From Paragonimus westermani (Eukaryota; Platyhelminthes; Trematoda; Plagiorchiida; Troglotrematidae): a DNA stretch of 64,000 nucleotides. The notes under the pieces were generated by a model, which saw only the letters and a list, made by a program, of their open reading frames with translations, ran no database searches and was not told where the DNA came from. The stretch spans positions 26,309 to 90,308 of the forward strand of contig QNGE01000872.1 in NCBI GenBank assembly GCA_008508345.1. The letters are read 5' to 3'. Shown one piece after another: positions 33,381-46,239 of the stretch. Position 1 is the first letter of the stretch; every line of letters begins with the position of its first letter. Position numbers and translations under genes: made by a program.

Positions 33381-34195
33381 CATCCTAGGGTACCAAGGTC
33401 GATCAGTTCTGCTAATTTAAGCGTCACTGTAGCTGCACGTCAACTAGTAACTACATCTCCAAGCTAACACGTATGGTATTCGCGTCTTTCTTTAAGAGAG
33501 CATTTGTGACCTGGTTTCGACTAAGCATTGTGTAGTTGCATTGTACGTCCGTTAAATTACCTGCCTCAGACACCTCAGCAACAGTACGTTACTCTCTCCT
33601 TTATTGAGCAGTTGTATTTTTTGAGTTCATTCGACACGGATGTCTCTTGTGGGTTTGCTACATCTAGTTTCTTCGTAAAAGTCAACAGACCTCAGAAGAT
33701 AGACGTTGGAGATCACGTTATCACGACTAAATTTCAGTTCCAGATCTGTGGAAGAGACGTCCAACCAGAAATCACTTCTGTTGGATAGTGTTAGGGAATC
33801 CATTTTTTTCTCTCTCCAAAAGCGCCTTCTCTCTCGAGGAAACCATTTTACCCAATGAGAATGGGCGGAAACGCCGTGAACAGTCGAGAAGTAACCTTCG
33901 CTGCTTTTTCACCCGTTCGATGCTCATTGGTGGCTTAGTGAGCTTAACTATTAATTTTGGTAACTGCTCGTCGATTTTCTGATTCCAGAAAGTCTGTAGG
34001 TCACTACGCGCCATATAATGTAACTTCCTCCTCGTCACACACGTTGTTGAAGCGCAAAAAAGTTGCTTTTTGCACCCGTCTCTTGGTTTGTTCTGGGATC
34101 ACTTAACGGAGACAATCGCGTTATTCTCGGGACCAAGATTTTCCGTGCTACTCATTACGAATAGGAGAATCCGATTCCTATCAACCGCATTACTA
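33381..34195. other. Flank 5' of the gypsy element
   Basis: No clear long terminal repeat was found by eye. A charged minus-strand open frame of 88 codons (33772-34038) and an 86-codon plus frame overlap neither each other nor a known domain. Confidence 0.4.
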
Positions 34196-36552
34196 TGCCA
34201 TGGACGAACCAGCCTATTCTTTCGAGAGTTTACACCATTTGGCGGCGGAAGAATTTACGATGCCACCCGAGTTCGAGCAAATTCAAACCCTCCTTCGACA
34301 GCAGCAGAAGCACAGTTAAAACTGATTGAAACACTGACACAGAAGCTGAGTTTCTAACAATCAAATCTACAAAAATCTTTTGTCGTTTCATTCACGAAAT
34401 ACGCCGCGGCTTGGACTTCGTCTACCTCTACGTAGACGACATACTAACGGTTAGATCTTCAGAAAAAGATCTGCAACACCTTCGTTTCCTGTTCGCTAGT
34501 TCAGCTCAACACAGGATACCTATCAATTCAGTTAAGCACTAACTCGGAAAAACTAGTATGCAACTTTTCAGCCACGTTATTTCCGCTTCTGGTACACGAG
34601 CTTTGATAACTAAGTTGGGCGTTGTCACTGACTTTCCTGAGCGAACATCTTTCAAACAGCTGCGACTTTTCGCCGGTCCTGTGAATTACTACGGCTGGCT
34701 TACCCCTTATTACGCGCAACTACTTCAGCCTTTCATAGACTCGCTCTGAGGCGGCACACCTAAATTCAATTTTACAGACGTAACACGCACCACTTTTGTT
34801 GACCGAAAAAATTCCATCTGTAATGTCGCTCTTCTAGTTCATCCAGGTCCTAATTTCCCTTTTTACTTATGTCTTGAGAGCAGCTGTTGGTTTTGTATTA
34901 CAACAGTTCGTCCACGACCAGTGACAACCCACGGATTTTTTCTCCAAACGGTTCCTGTCTGCCATATCACGGTATAGCACACTTGGGGGAGAACTGTTTG
35001 ATATATACCTAGGCATCCGCCATTTCTGTCATGCAGTTGAGAATCGTCCTTTCGCCGTGTTTGCGGACCACAAGCTTTTGGTGTATGTACTTCGTCCCTC
35101 ATTAGACGTGCTCTCAGGGAGATCAGACACCTAGATAATGTTTAGCAGTTTACTTGCGAAGTGCGTCATGTTTCAGGTGCCTTCAGCCCTGTCGCTGACG
35201 CTCTTTCGGGCGTCAACGCCACCTCGATCACGCATGCTTCAATCTATCTTAACGACCGAAGTGCGACGACCTGATTTTCAATTGTCCTTACAGCGCTACT
35301 CTATGAAGCTGTACGCCATTCCTTTGACTAATGCAGGTGGAATCATCCTTTATGACATGACTACAGGTATTCCGAGACTTGTAGTTCCACTCACCTACAG
35401 GGGCGCTTTCTTCAACCAGCTTTGCAGCCTTCCGCATCCTGGTATTCGTGTCACCATTGGGCGAGTAGCAGACCAAATTGTTCGGCCTAAGGTTAACGCC
35501 AACTTTCGTAGTTCAGCACGCGCTTGCCGACAGTGTCAACATTTCGAGGTGCAAAGACACACAGGCCTGATTTCTTATCGCAGTCTATGAAGTGCCAAGT
35601 TTTCGCACGTCCACTTGGATCCGGATGGACCTGTTCCACTTTCGCACGGCTGCGTTTACGTATTAGCTTGTGTCGACCGCTTTTCCAGATAGCCGGTTGC
35701 CATCCCACTGTAAAGCTGCCCCTCATGGACTCTAGTGAATGCCATTTCGGAACGTTGGGTGGACAACTACTTATACCTCAGCCATTACGAAGGATCGCGT
35801 TTTACATTTCGAATGATGATCACTCGAAACTATGGTGAATTTTCTTGAATACCGCCGCATTTGTACCACAGCATACAATCCATCCTCGAATGGTTTTGTA
35901 AAAAGTTTCCATAGGCACTTTAAAGCTTCGTTTTGTGCTACCACTAATCCGGCAGGGAGTGAAGCTCTTCCTTTTGTACTTCTAGAGATCCAAAACACAA
36001 GGAGGGCGGATCACCAGTGCACTTCGGCAGAATTGGTCTATGGCTGTACTTTGCGTCCACCTGGCAAATTCCTTTGACTTCTCCCTCCAACGATCTTTGC
36101 TTCCAAGTTATCTTATCATATGCGGCGAATTCAGCCAACATTTTCCCCGTGAACAAAGTGGGCCAATGCGAATGCACAAGGATTTGGCCTCCTGTTTGCA
36201 TGTACTCGTCCGTTGCGACGATGTACAAACAACTCACTCGGGTTCTTTCAAGGTTCTTCGTCGAACGTCAAAGCACTTCACGGTCGATCGTCCTGGTCGT
36301 CATGACACCGTTTATACCGATCATCTCAAGGTTGCCTATATAGGCAGCGATTCTGTCCGAGCTACTTTACGGCCAGTACTGACAACCCCCGTCTCTACAA
36401 CGTCTCACTCGCCAGACCCTTCCACACCACCTGCCTCGCGCCACAGGTGCTTAAATCTCCGTCCACTTCCCCGCACGCTTTACAAAGGTTGTTTACTTCG
36501 TGTAACCTTTCCCCCAGTAAACTTCCTATTTAAGAAATTCCAAAAAAAATGA
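34196..36552 (+). pseudogene. Ty3/gypsy retrotransposon (CsRn1/Kabuki-like), internally deleted
   Basis: Plus-strand order: a gag-like start MPPEFEQIQTLLRQQQKHS (34260-34320), then an abrupt jump into RT at 34384 with DFVYLYVDDILTVRSS (catalytic YVDD) and VVTDFPERTSFKQLRLFAG. RNase H ENRPFAVFADHKLLVYVL lies at about 35030-35090. The integrase zinc-finger region with HPGIRVT and CRQCQ is near 35440-35545. The integrase core shows VYVLACVDRFSR, and later ICTTAYNPSSNGFVKSFHRHFK at 35855-35920, where active enzymes have VERFHR. The catalytic Glu is therefore Lys. The C-terminal module is GSFKVLRRTSKHFTVDRPG. Most of gag, protease and the first part of RT are missing, and several frames and stops break the rest. 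Confidence 0.88.
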
Positions 36553-36957
36553 AACAAGAAGACAAAAACAGAAGATTTCATACAGTAACACACGCCGTTC
36601 ACTTACCCTTGGAGGGTTACATAGGGAGCCTGTATATGATTTTGGCTCGCCAGGTATTTATTACCCTTTTAAGTGACAGGTTGCGTGCAAGTTACGGTGG
36701 AGGGAGAGCGCACTCTCATCTGTCGTTACAGCAGTGGGGAAAACCTACTTCTCTTCTTCTTCTGGAACCTTGGTAAGCTGGGTATCCCACCCCGACACCA
36801 CCACCCTTGGGACGCACGAATGTTTCGAGGGTATTGCAAACGGACTGGCCCCTATTCACTACTGCCAACAGTCTTCAGCATGCCATACGTAGCGCCCACC
36901 CACTCTGAGCACTTCACGGTAACGTGAGTGTTTCCAACTCTCTAGTATTTTGTTTTG

Positions 36958-37404
36958 TCAAAGACTTTGAGGCTTGTGGCCTTCTTGGAAAGACCTCTGT
37001 AGAGACATTCTCGGTTTGCTACTTATTCCAGCTGCTTTCCTGTTTATTTCGTCTACTGACATTGTTGATAATGTTGAGTTGTGTATCTGTGCATTCTCGT
37101 TTGTCCAGCCATCTAAGGTCATGCGAATTTCCCTCGCTTGTTTGCTACTCATTTTCCCAGCCTGCTTGCAATATATGCCGTTGTCCAGTATTCGATTTCC
37201 TGATTTAACTATTACGAAGATTAGACACGATCTTGAACATAGGAGCGTTCCAGTTCTCCACATTTTCACAAACAATGTGGCTGCATTCCACTGCTCATTA
37301 CCCGCAATGTACACCGCATCCTTACTGCTGGGACTGGTGTGAATCGGTATCGTATACTGCGCTACCCAATCGGGAAAAAATCGGAACGGGTATCTGAGTG
37401 ACAC
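36958..37404 (-). other. Open frame of 148 codons, unrecognised
   Basis: The longest minus-strand frame in this region, hydrophilic and helical in its second half (SKQAREIRMTLDGWTNENAQ, STMSVDEINRKAAGISSK). The opposite strand also has a 122-codon frame, so one is a shadow. I favour the minus strand by composition, but no domain or splice sites were recognised. It could be from a transposon or an exon of an unknown gene. Confidence 0.3.
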
Positions 37405-37409
37405 TAGGC

Positions 37410-40260
37410 AGTCTCAATTTATTGGAAAAACAACACTGTTTTATAGATGAGCAACGGTATTTACGACTGCTTCAGGCATTTGCGATAGGCATTCTGGCGT
37501 TTTCGATTAACCAGTTTGTTGCTCAGTTGTTCCACGAATTTGCACTGAGCAACCCGGTTGTTTGTAACACGCATTCGACAGCGACTGGTCGCCGCTTATG
37601 ATTGCTTGGTGCAGGTTTGGCCACAAGTCCGTCTGTAGCAGTTTGTGTGCGAACACAGATTGGTTGAACCCTCTCCATTTGAGAAACCGCTCCAGTTTAA
37701 TCCGATTGCAATTTTTTATGCATACTGGTTCATAAAACAGAAGTCGATTGTAACCTATACCTCACAGACATTGTACTGTTTTGGCTTGCCACAAAACCTC
37801 ACCACCATATTTTCCGTTTTTCTGTCGTGATTGGAAACCATCTGAAGTGGGGGCGAAACAAGTTCGACAATATTTTCCTGTGTAGAACATGTTTGTCTAG
37901 GAACCGAATGGTTGAAAATTTGGGGTAGTGATTAGCTTTGTCTGGGAAATAGAGCTGCGTACTTGTCGTCGAACTTTTGGACTTAGCAGTACCCTTTTCT
38001 ATTTGGAATCGAACCTGTCGTGTACTGTTCCTCACCAGGACTCCATGCGCTGCAACCCACTGTAATCTCAAAAAGAGATTCTGATCTTTAGGTGACGTGC
38101 GTTTGTGTCAAGATGTCTGGCTCTAATGGCAATCAAGGTTGTCAAGTCTTAGAGTGTGAATATTATTCTACGCCACAAGAACAAGTAAATGTTGATCAAT
38201 ATTATCCTTACGTATGTTCAAAATGATTGGGAAAATAGCCTTAGAACGGTCATATACAACCGAGTTCAAGAACATTCAGACAATCCACTTTTGGTATTCA
38301 CATGAGAACGTGAACTGAGCTGGTGAGAAAACTACAAAATAAAGGAGTTGGTTTTCATCCAATAATCTTTCCTCCGAGTCCTTAAAGCAGACTGACATGA
38401 CCTTTGTGGCCGGAGGAAGAGGATTGACCTGAGGCTGTGCAAAATGACGTCCAAACGTGACCTCTGAAATGCACTTCGTAAAAGTCAATTATCTCACCTC
38501 CCAAGCGTTCACGACAGCAATTAACTTTCAAGCTCGTCTAAAGTTAGGACACGCTATCAGACTTGTAGCTGCGCATCATTTTCACTGCCTGATAAAACAG
38601 ATGACCGGCACTATCATTCTCAATATGTGTGCAAAAATTGACAACGCAGTCGATTCTGTAGTCGATTGCAGCTAAGTGTCTCCACAGCTGGGTATAAAAC
38701 TGGTGATTCAATTAAGTCCGCCGTGTAATGAACCCACACCAGCAAAGTAGATAAAACGTTGACTTCTGGATGAACTATCTCAGCGTAGCTGAAACGGAAG
38801 CTGAGCGTCGCACCCAATAAGTAACAGCTGTTCTCAAACTCCTTTGGAAGATGACGACGTTTCATTTATAATGTTCGCATGAATGTACCAAAGCATGCAA
38901 GTTACTCACTGATACGAGTTCATGAACTATCATCTTTTGCGTTAGCCACGACATCTTTAAACTAACATCGTCCAACGTCCTAAATAAGACACCTGAACTA
39001 TCGATAGACAGTGTGAGATTTCAGATTCCCAGTACTCAGCAGACTCCAGCTCAAGTCCTGAGCTGTTGGCCACTCCGCAGTGTGATGTTTTGACAGTTGA
39101 TCAATTTCTGTCGCGCGCACACGCAAACCCCTTTAATGTGCACTTGATACGACCTAACTCAGATGCACTGATCCGTTTTGGATTGAGGCCCAGTTAGCCA
39201 GGATTTTCTTCAGTGTCAATAAACGGATCCACATATAAGCTCTTCGGATGTCTGGTGATCCTCTTTTTTAACACAAAATTTGGACGACTGATGACAACCG
39301 TAGATGCAGCAAAGGAGAAATCTAAATTCCGTGGACAACTCCAAAACATGAAGATTGCTCTTTCTTATATTAACCCTGACGGATGTTCCGGATCTGAAGA
39401 TGTTACCTAATGAACTCCAATGACTGAGGTTGTAACGACAAGGCACAGATTTAACCTGTCTACCGTGGGATGGTTAAACCTTTAAACGATCAGTCTTTAA
39501 TTGCTGTTTGTGACGACATTCATCCTGATAATTTAAGCATTTTCAGTTCTACTAATAACTCTAGAAATGTGTTTAGAAATGACGTGATGCTTGGTGTTCC
39601 CTGTTAATATGATATGTTTGGGGTCTTTCGAGCAACACAAGAAATGTACGGGGGATAATCGTGGGGGATTGGTCTTAGAGTATCCCCAAAATCCCTTGCG
39701 TTACACCGGTCATCTCAAGTCTATCAGCTGAGGCAGGATGAGTGAAGACTGGAAGTAGTATTCGAGCTTACACCAAAGGAATTTGAAATTACGAAGAGGA
39801 TTGAAGAATGTTAGCTAACGCTGTAAAGATAGGCACCCTGAAAGGGGGCTGATGAACGTACGGCAGCTAGGAAGAGCAGTAACAAAGGAGGCCATGCAAA
39901 TTTCAAGTTTTACGGCCGCCGTTGGTCTAATTTTTCTTATCGTTTTATTGCAGTTTGACGTGGCTGAGTTGAAGAATTACGCATAATTCAATCATTGGAC
40001 TTGAATCTGCTCGTGCGAATTCAGTAATGAAACAAATTAGGTTTTTAAGACACTCCTGAACCTTGTCTTCATTGTTTGTAGGGAAACACAATATTGTGTA
40101 GTGTATTTTGGTAATTATTTTAAGCTTTGAGGAAAAATCGCTGTAGTCTGGTCAAAACGATTTAGCCCGCCGTACATACAACAGGTATCCTAAAATGGAA
40201 TGTGAATTGCGTCCAATTAGGATGGATCCGCTACCGTTAAATATGCGTGCCTAACACGTG
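37410..40260. other. Anonymous sequence
   Basis: About 2.9 kb without a recognised domain or RNA gene. Minus-strand frames at 37799-38071 (90 codons) and 38620-38865 (81 codons) have no motif I can name. Confidence 0.4.
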
Positions 40261-40379
40261 TTGATTGATTGCAGTTTACTTTGATTGCAGACTGTTGAAC
40301 TCTATTCAAATTTTAACCGGTCTCACCTTCTACTTCCTAGTTTACAATTTCTCGTATTCTCCGTCTTTTCTGTTCTACA

Positions 40380-40452
40380 TCCCAATAAATACTGATGATT
40401 GGTTAAATCCGGCCAATCAAGACGATAGCGTCTTTATTGAGGAACTATTTTC
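40380..40452 (+). CDS. Candidate coding exon, unknown gene (A)
   Basis: The reading NTDDWLNPANQDDSVFIEELF is acidic and exon-like and is followed by a consensus-like donor (TCAT then GTAAGT at 40453) or an earlier GTGTCA. The acceptor is unclear; TTGATTGCAG at about 40290 is possible. Using GTAAGT, the phase does not match candidate exon B without creating a stop, while GTGTCA does match. I do not recognise the protein. Confidence 0.35.
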
Positions 40453-40544
40453 TGTGTCATGTAAGTGTCCTAATTATTTCATTCGCCAATTACTTAAATC
40501 TCACATCATTATCGACTCCTTCGTGAACTGCTTCTTTCTGTCCA

Positions 40545-40682
40545 GGATTTCACGTTTTTGCATCAATGGTGTTGTCCGGTGACTGCGACAAGACTACTTT
40601 TGGACTACTCAGTGAGCCTTGCCAAAATCTTTGCCCATGTCCTCATTCCTGATGATCCATTAAACCGTCTTTATATCCAGTA
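40545..40682 (+). CDS. Candidate coding exon, unknown gene (B)
   Basis: After a strong acceptor (CTTTCTGTCCAG, ending 40544) the frame runs 45 codons without a stop: DFTFLHQWCCPVTATRLLL, then DYSVSLAKIFAHVLIPDDP. It ends either at a GTAAGC donor (40680) or, one codon later, at TAA. The good splice context and protein-like composition make this a plausible exon of an unrecognised gene. A further stretch after GATCCAG at 40793 (LLRHFELCCHIDLCLSDVK) could be another exon but does not match in phase. Confidence 0.45.
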
Positions 40683-41489
40683 AGCAGCTGGCTGTTTGCT
40701 AAGTACATCTTGGGTTTGTTTTTTAATTTTCATAACGGTCAAACTATTGTTAATATGAATTTAATCACATATACTGATCCTGTTCTCGATCCAGCTATTG
40801 CGTCACTTCGAACTGTGTTGTCACATTGATTTGTGCCTATCGGACGTCAAGTATTATTTGGTCTACTCATTTTTGTACAGGTCAGGTTTCGATGGTGAAT
40901 TACAATTGAAGTCTGTTACATTAACCATGTTTATTGTTGTTCCATTCAGAACCTTGTTAAACAATTGTTTCCAATGTTGTTTTCAACTTTTTTCACTTGG
41001 ATAGACTGATTTACTAGCGTCATTTAAATTATTTAACAATAACGGTTCATTCCATCGTCATCAAACACGATTGGTATTGAGATGTAGTCCTATCGACCAC
41101 ATGTTATGGATCGATTCCGACGTCGTATAAAGATTTCAGGTGTATGATGTTAGTAGTTTGTAGATCTACCTCACGCAACATCCGATTATTCGGAAATATA
41201 AATCAAAATAAGAGTCAATTTTAGAGAGCTGTTCTGATTTTAGTGGTATATGACTCGATTCGATGACCAATTAATTCGTGCAAATTAGCTCCCACTACCA
41301 AATATTTTTCTTCCAGATGACTACACGAAAATCAGTAAACTGTCGTAAGCAGACAATCCTTAAATTGTACTGGACTTTGAAAAGTTCAGTCCTCAATATT
41401 TGTTGAGAATTGGATTTTCGGAATTCTTGCTTGTAGAGTCAATCATCTAGGGTGATCTGTGGTGATCATACTTATAGCCAAGTTAGAGT

Positions 41490-41545
41490 AAGTTCGGGCT
41501 ATTATTGATAAGTAGTATGGTAGATTTGCCAAATTAAATGGGACC
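41490..41545 (-). repeat. SINE 3' fragment, related to the 33.1-kb SINE
   Basis: GATAAGTAGTATGGTAGATTT here matches AATAAGTAGTGTGGCAGATTT at 33154-33174, the 3' end of the target-site-duplicated SINE in the same orientation, then fades. It has no tRNA-like head, so it is 5'-truncated or shares only the tail. Confidence 0.6.
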
Positions 41546-41559
41546 AAACTGTAACTATC

Positions 41560-43770
41560 TACGCCTTGACTTGACTCAAACAAGCGAAATGAACAACATG
41601 CCCTTAATCGGCAAGTGCTGTACCAGCCTAGCTATGATGCCATGTCAACAGACCAGAAGTCACATGCGGACTCATCTGATAACCTATCCCACAGCATCAT
41701 ATGGAATCTACCAAATGATTCAAGCAATTGTCCGCCTCGATGGGACTGCCCAAGTAATTATAACTGGAATCCGGTAACTGAGCATGTTTCCCATCCAGCT
41801 GGGAAGGAGGTAGCTTCCACTCTTTGTATAGCGTTATTATCAAATATAACCATATTCCTCTCTAAAGTGAACGAGTTTGTTCTCAGTGCATCACTCTGAG
41901 ATCGAAAACCATATATATGCAAAACGCCAGCAAAATTACCTTCGCATTTTCAATTCGAACAACATATTAAAGATGACTCATAATTTTTTGACTAAGGTAA
42001 CACTAGTGTGATTATTATTGGGGTCATCTGATCTACAGCCCATACCAAACGGTTGTGTTTGGTCAGAACAAATATTTTGTAGTCAGTAAACAGACAGGAG
42101 TCTTTATCGTTATCAGTTTATTGACGGTCACTTTATAGCTTACAAAGGCATGCAGGGTGGAAGAAGAGAAGTCCATTTTTCACACTTTGTTTTATATAGA
42201 ACAACAACATCAACAACTGTGTGTCAGTTCCCAGGATAACAGTTCCTGTTTGGAGTGCGTGTTAACATGTAACTAGTGTTAAACGTCAAAACGATTATTC
42301 GCAGGAGTCAACGGGATTGCTTAGTACAACAGGTGTTTTAAGCCATCAATGTTGATGGCGCAAGGGTTGCTTTTTCAGAAATCCAACCCAGGGGTTACGT
42401 ACAAATCCACTGATCTGCGTACGGTACTCGTCCAAGAACGTCATGGTTGCCACCGGTTTCAGTGCTCAGTTCCTGTATGTACCGAAAACCATTTCATCTC
42501 ACGCCGCACACAAATGTTTCTTGTATTTTTCTTGCGGCTATTTCAACTTCAAACTCCGTACCCATGCCTCACTACTGAATAGTATTGGTGCGAGGAGAAT
42601 AGTTCGACCGCTCGCCCTAATACATCGGATCAAGTTAACATCAACTTGTTGAAAACGGCAGAAATTTCAGACTCTGAATACTCAGGTAGCCTGGATATAA
42701 GAATGTTTGATTTTTGATATCACAGAAGGGAAGGGTTCAGGTACCTTATTGGCGTCTACTCAACGCCAATGAAATGAATGATTATTTTTTTCTTAATCCT
42801 ACTCATCATTTAATATGTTTCATGGACTCTGACATACGCCTACCTCTGTTCATATACCCCACAGTAAATAAAAGAATACTTTTCTGGCTGACTATTTCTA
42901 GCTGTAGTCCAGATCTATGCGAATATACGAGTAGTTAATACTTACAGATTAGATACATGTAGATTAGTAGACAGCAGTAAAACTTGAGTTAAATTGAAAG
43001 GCTACAGGTGGTAGGAGAGGCGGTTATTAATGCGCGCGTAACGCTGTAGGTCCGTGCTGTACAAGTTAAGGTACGTACGTTGGTCCATCTGTGCTCTAAC
43101 AACCTGTGAACCGGATCAACTAGTCTTGTGGGCTATGCGTCCATATTCATTTCGTTTTTGTTGAAAGATCGACTTGAGTAGACATGCCACAAACCGTCTT
43201 ATCTATTTATATTTGTCTATAGTTTGAGGTGTCACAGTTATCTTGCTAGTCTTGCTTGTCATGCTTACGGTACGTTGTGCCAGTACGACTGAACTTGTAT
43301 GTTACGTCGGACGGCTTCTGAAGGCATTGCTACAAATAAGAAATAGGGACTTTTGTAGCCCGGATTTCGGGCAAAACAAGATTGTGGTGTGCTCTCATCA
43401 TTTCGCAATCTACTTGTGAGTGCACAGTTCTGTTCATGGTTTTCTATCCATGGTTCACCTCATGAGGCTCATTTGTCCATGAAAAACCATATCCCCACAA
43501 AATAAAAGGGTACTCCCGTTCTCAGCAAGTTTTAAATTAGATTGGGTTTCATTAAAGCTATCACACAAGCTTTCAGAAACAACTAGAGTATCCCCGTGTA
43601 AGTTCACACGAAATCATTGTATGAAGTAAATCCTGGTGAACGGCCATGCTAGTAGCTAGTCAAAGCGCAAAAACTCGTTAAAATAGGTGCTCAGATAACA
43701 CACCCATATAATAAACACGCCGTCAAAGTTAGTTATAATAATCCAACCGTTAATACCACACTATTTCCTA
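41560..43770. other. Anonymous sequence
   Basis: No recognised exon, RNA or element. Open frames up to 94 codons (41615-41899) overlap others and lack domains. Confidence 0.4.
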
Positions 43771-43802
43771 TAGTTGATGCACATTTTCTGGTCAATAACA
43801 GT

Positions 43803-43986
43803 TATGTCAAGCTATTCGAAAGCCGTGTTTGGTAGTTCAAGAACTACGGGTACATCTGTGCAAACGACGACGAGACAGAAGGCAGTACTACACGGTATCA
43901 CAAATGCAGATGTGCCACCACAATGGTCTGGAGCAGTTGTTTCTGACAGTGAAATATATACAGACAAATTTTTCTGTTCAGGAACG
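43803..43986 (+). CDS. Candidate first coding exon, unknown gene
   Basis: An AG at 43800 (GGTCAATAACAG) is followed by TTATG. The reading MSSYSKAVFGSSRTTGTSVQ continues through DVPPQWSGAVVSDSEIYT to a possible donor at AAC then GTAAAA (43988). Serine/threonine-rich composition and a start codon near an acceptor suggest a first coding exon. I found no partner exon and recognise no family. Confidence 0.3.
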
Positions 43987-43999
43987 TAAAATCATCAAA

Positions 44000-46080
44000 T
44001 GAATACCTTGGGGGACACTACGTGAAATCTATCCATTCCACTGAATGGGGTCGAATACCCGACACAATCTAGTCCAACGGTCGCTAAGACGAGCTACTAA
44101 TCCACGTGAGTTTACTTGCTTTTAGGTATCGATCGCCCAAGCGGAATTTGTTGAATATTCATTCACCTGCTTACGAGATTGTCACACTACCCGCAATTGT
44201 GTTCCTAGATTTTGGAAATTGTGAACCGTAGCAAAGCAATGATAGTCGGTACAAACCCACTTGTATGGTCAGCATGGGTTGTTTAGTCGGTCGATGACAT
44301 GAAACGGATGTACTTACGTGAACGAGCGTTGAGTGGGTAGTGAAAGCTATAATTGTTATGCCGTCTCCTTGTGGGCTAAGCGATGTTTATCGTTCTTGTC
44401 TAGTTATTGTTTAATACTGTCTAACATCACATCATTTGATCCACGTCTATTGCGCACAGAACCGTTATAAATCACTTCTTATCAAGTAGCCGACTGGGCC
44501 ATGTGGAATATGCACTCTTATTCAACAGAATGAACCTAGTGATGTCCCCTCGAAATGCCCCGATCTATCACACAACATTGAACAGGAAGCCGTACTTTGA
44601 ACTCTATGCGTTCACTATCGCAAGTGCACTTTTTACCGCTTGGTTTTGATTCATACTATTCGCAACAACTGTATCCTGAATGGTTGACCTCCATTCAACT
44701 GCACTCGTCCATACTGAAGAGTTCAAACAAAGCTCCTATTGCTGGAGCATGACTGTTAATCATCAGAAAATGGAGATTCTTCGCCATTCATGAGTCCATA
44801 CAACCAAAAGTGAGCACAGCGAGGTATGTAAATGAGCCGTACTGAAGTTTGAATGGTAAGAATGGTGATGAGCGAAGAAGCGAACCTAATGCCAAACAGC
44901 AGAAAATCTTGTTTGACCTAGAAAATGAACATCACTCAAAATTGATCACAACTTTAGAAGTCCCATGGCATCCTTAATTAGCCCCTTCAAAAAAGAGATT
45001 AGATTCGCTGGTGCTCGGTTTTGGGTCAGCGGTGTGTCAACTTTCAACATAATTATCTCATAAAGTTCGGCAGAAATTGGATTCTCGGTGGTGACAAGGG
45101 TATACTACTGAGGCTTTTTGACAGGAACGAAACTTGAACTTATTGCTTCTTGTTGAAAGGATTTGTGGGAGTGTGGAAAATGTGTTCATTTGTGGCGAAC
45201 GCTCACTTTATATGGAAATAACTGTTTCAACTTTCTAGGATCCCGCTTCCAAGCATTCAAGCTGAAACCCTGAAAGCTGAACATCGTCTCATTCTCTGGG
45301 GGGTATTAACTTCTTCGGTTCTTCCCTCTCTACTGATACTTTGGTTGTGTGTTCAAATTTCCAATATTTCCATCGTCTATGTCTTGGGTTGAACAGTCAG
45401 ACGGTGTCAAGTCTATTTGTGTCTACGCAGGTCACGTAACAACCAACAGCTGACGAATTTTCATACTAAAATTAACCGAACTTAACTTATATCAACTCTT
45501 CTGTTTGCTTACTGAGAAGAACGATAGAACAGTTTTGTTTAGAAAAAGACTAAGTTCCACAAAGCGAGACGTCAGCAAGTAAGAATATCCCATCCAATAA
45601 CCAGTAGTGAACGTTCAAGTGATTTACTTGGGCGTTGTATCGGTGAACCTACCAGGAAACTGGAGGTGGAACACCAGTAAACACTGATAAAACACTAGAC
45701 GCTAAAGTTAGCCGGTCTGTTTATCGGAAAACCACACGAAGAGGGCAACACATACAGTTTTGCTCACTGAAACCTCTGGATTACAAGCGTGGTTTAGCAC
45801 AAACTTCCTTCCATTGAACAAAGAAAGTGTGCTGGAACGAGCGTCCAAAGTCTGAAGAGGAGCTTCTGTGGCATGTTCTTCTCCCGAAAGGGTGTCCCGT
45901 CACTTCTGTTGAAACTCTTTGCAGGGAGTAAGTGACCAAATCCCAACCACAAATGGTGGTGAAGAAGCGGGTTTACACCAACCATCCTTACATGAAAACA
46001 ACAACAATACGATATAATTCGCAGGTTGTAATCTGTCACTGATCCTATTCGTCCCACGGCGGAATTGTGTTTGTTACCTC
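44000..46080. other. Anonymous sequence
   Basis: No feature that I can support until the short GIY-YIG fragment that follows. Confidence 0.4.
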
Positions 46081-46089
46081 CCACCGGCA

Positions 46090-46232
46090 GGATTAGCCTT
46101 CGTCGCCCTGATAGATCTTTCTCGGTAAACTCCGTCTGTCACGTTGTCTACCAGTTTACGTGCATTTGTGGAGACGCATACATTGGCAGAACTGACTCAG
46201 ACTTACGACAGAGGACAGTGCAGAAATAATAG
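46090..46232 (+). pseudogene. Penelope-like element GIY-YIG fragment
   Basis: Plus strand: SVNSVCHVVYQFTCICGDAY then IGRTDSDLRQRTVQK. VYQFTC...AYIGRT is the GIY-YIG core seen in the Penelope-like element at 7.6-7.8 kb (VYQFVC...SYIGRT). Only this domain is present, in the opposite orientation to the other two Penelope-like copies. It is a small relic. Confidence 0.75.
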
Positions 46233-46239
46233 TGTGGTA

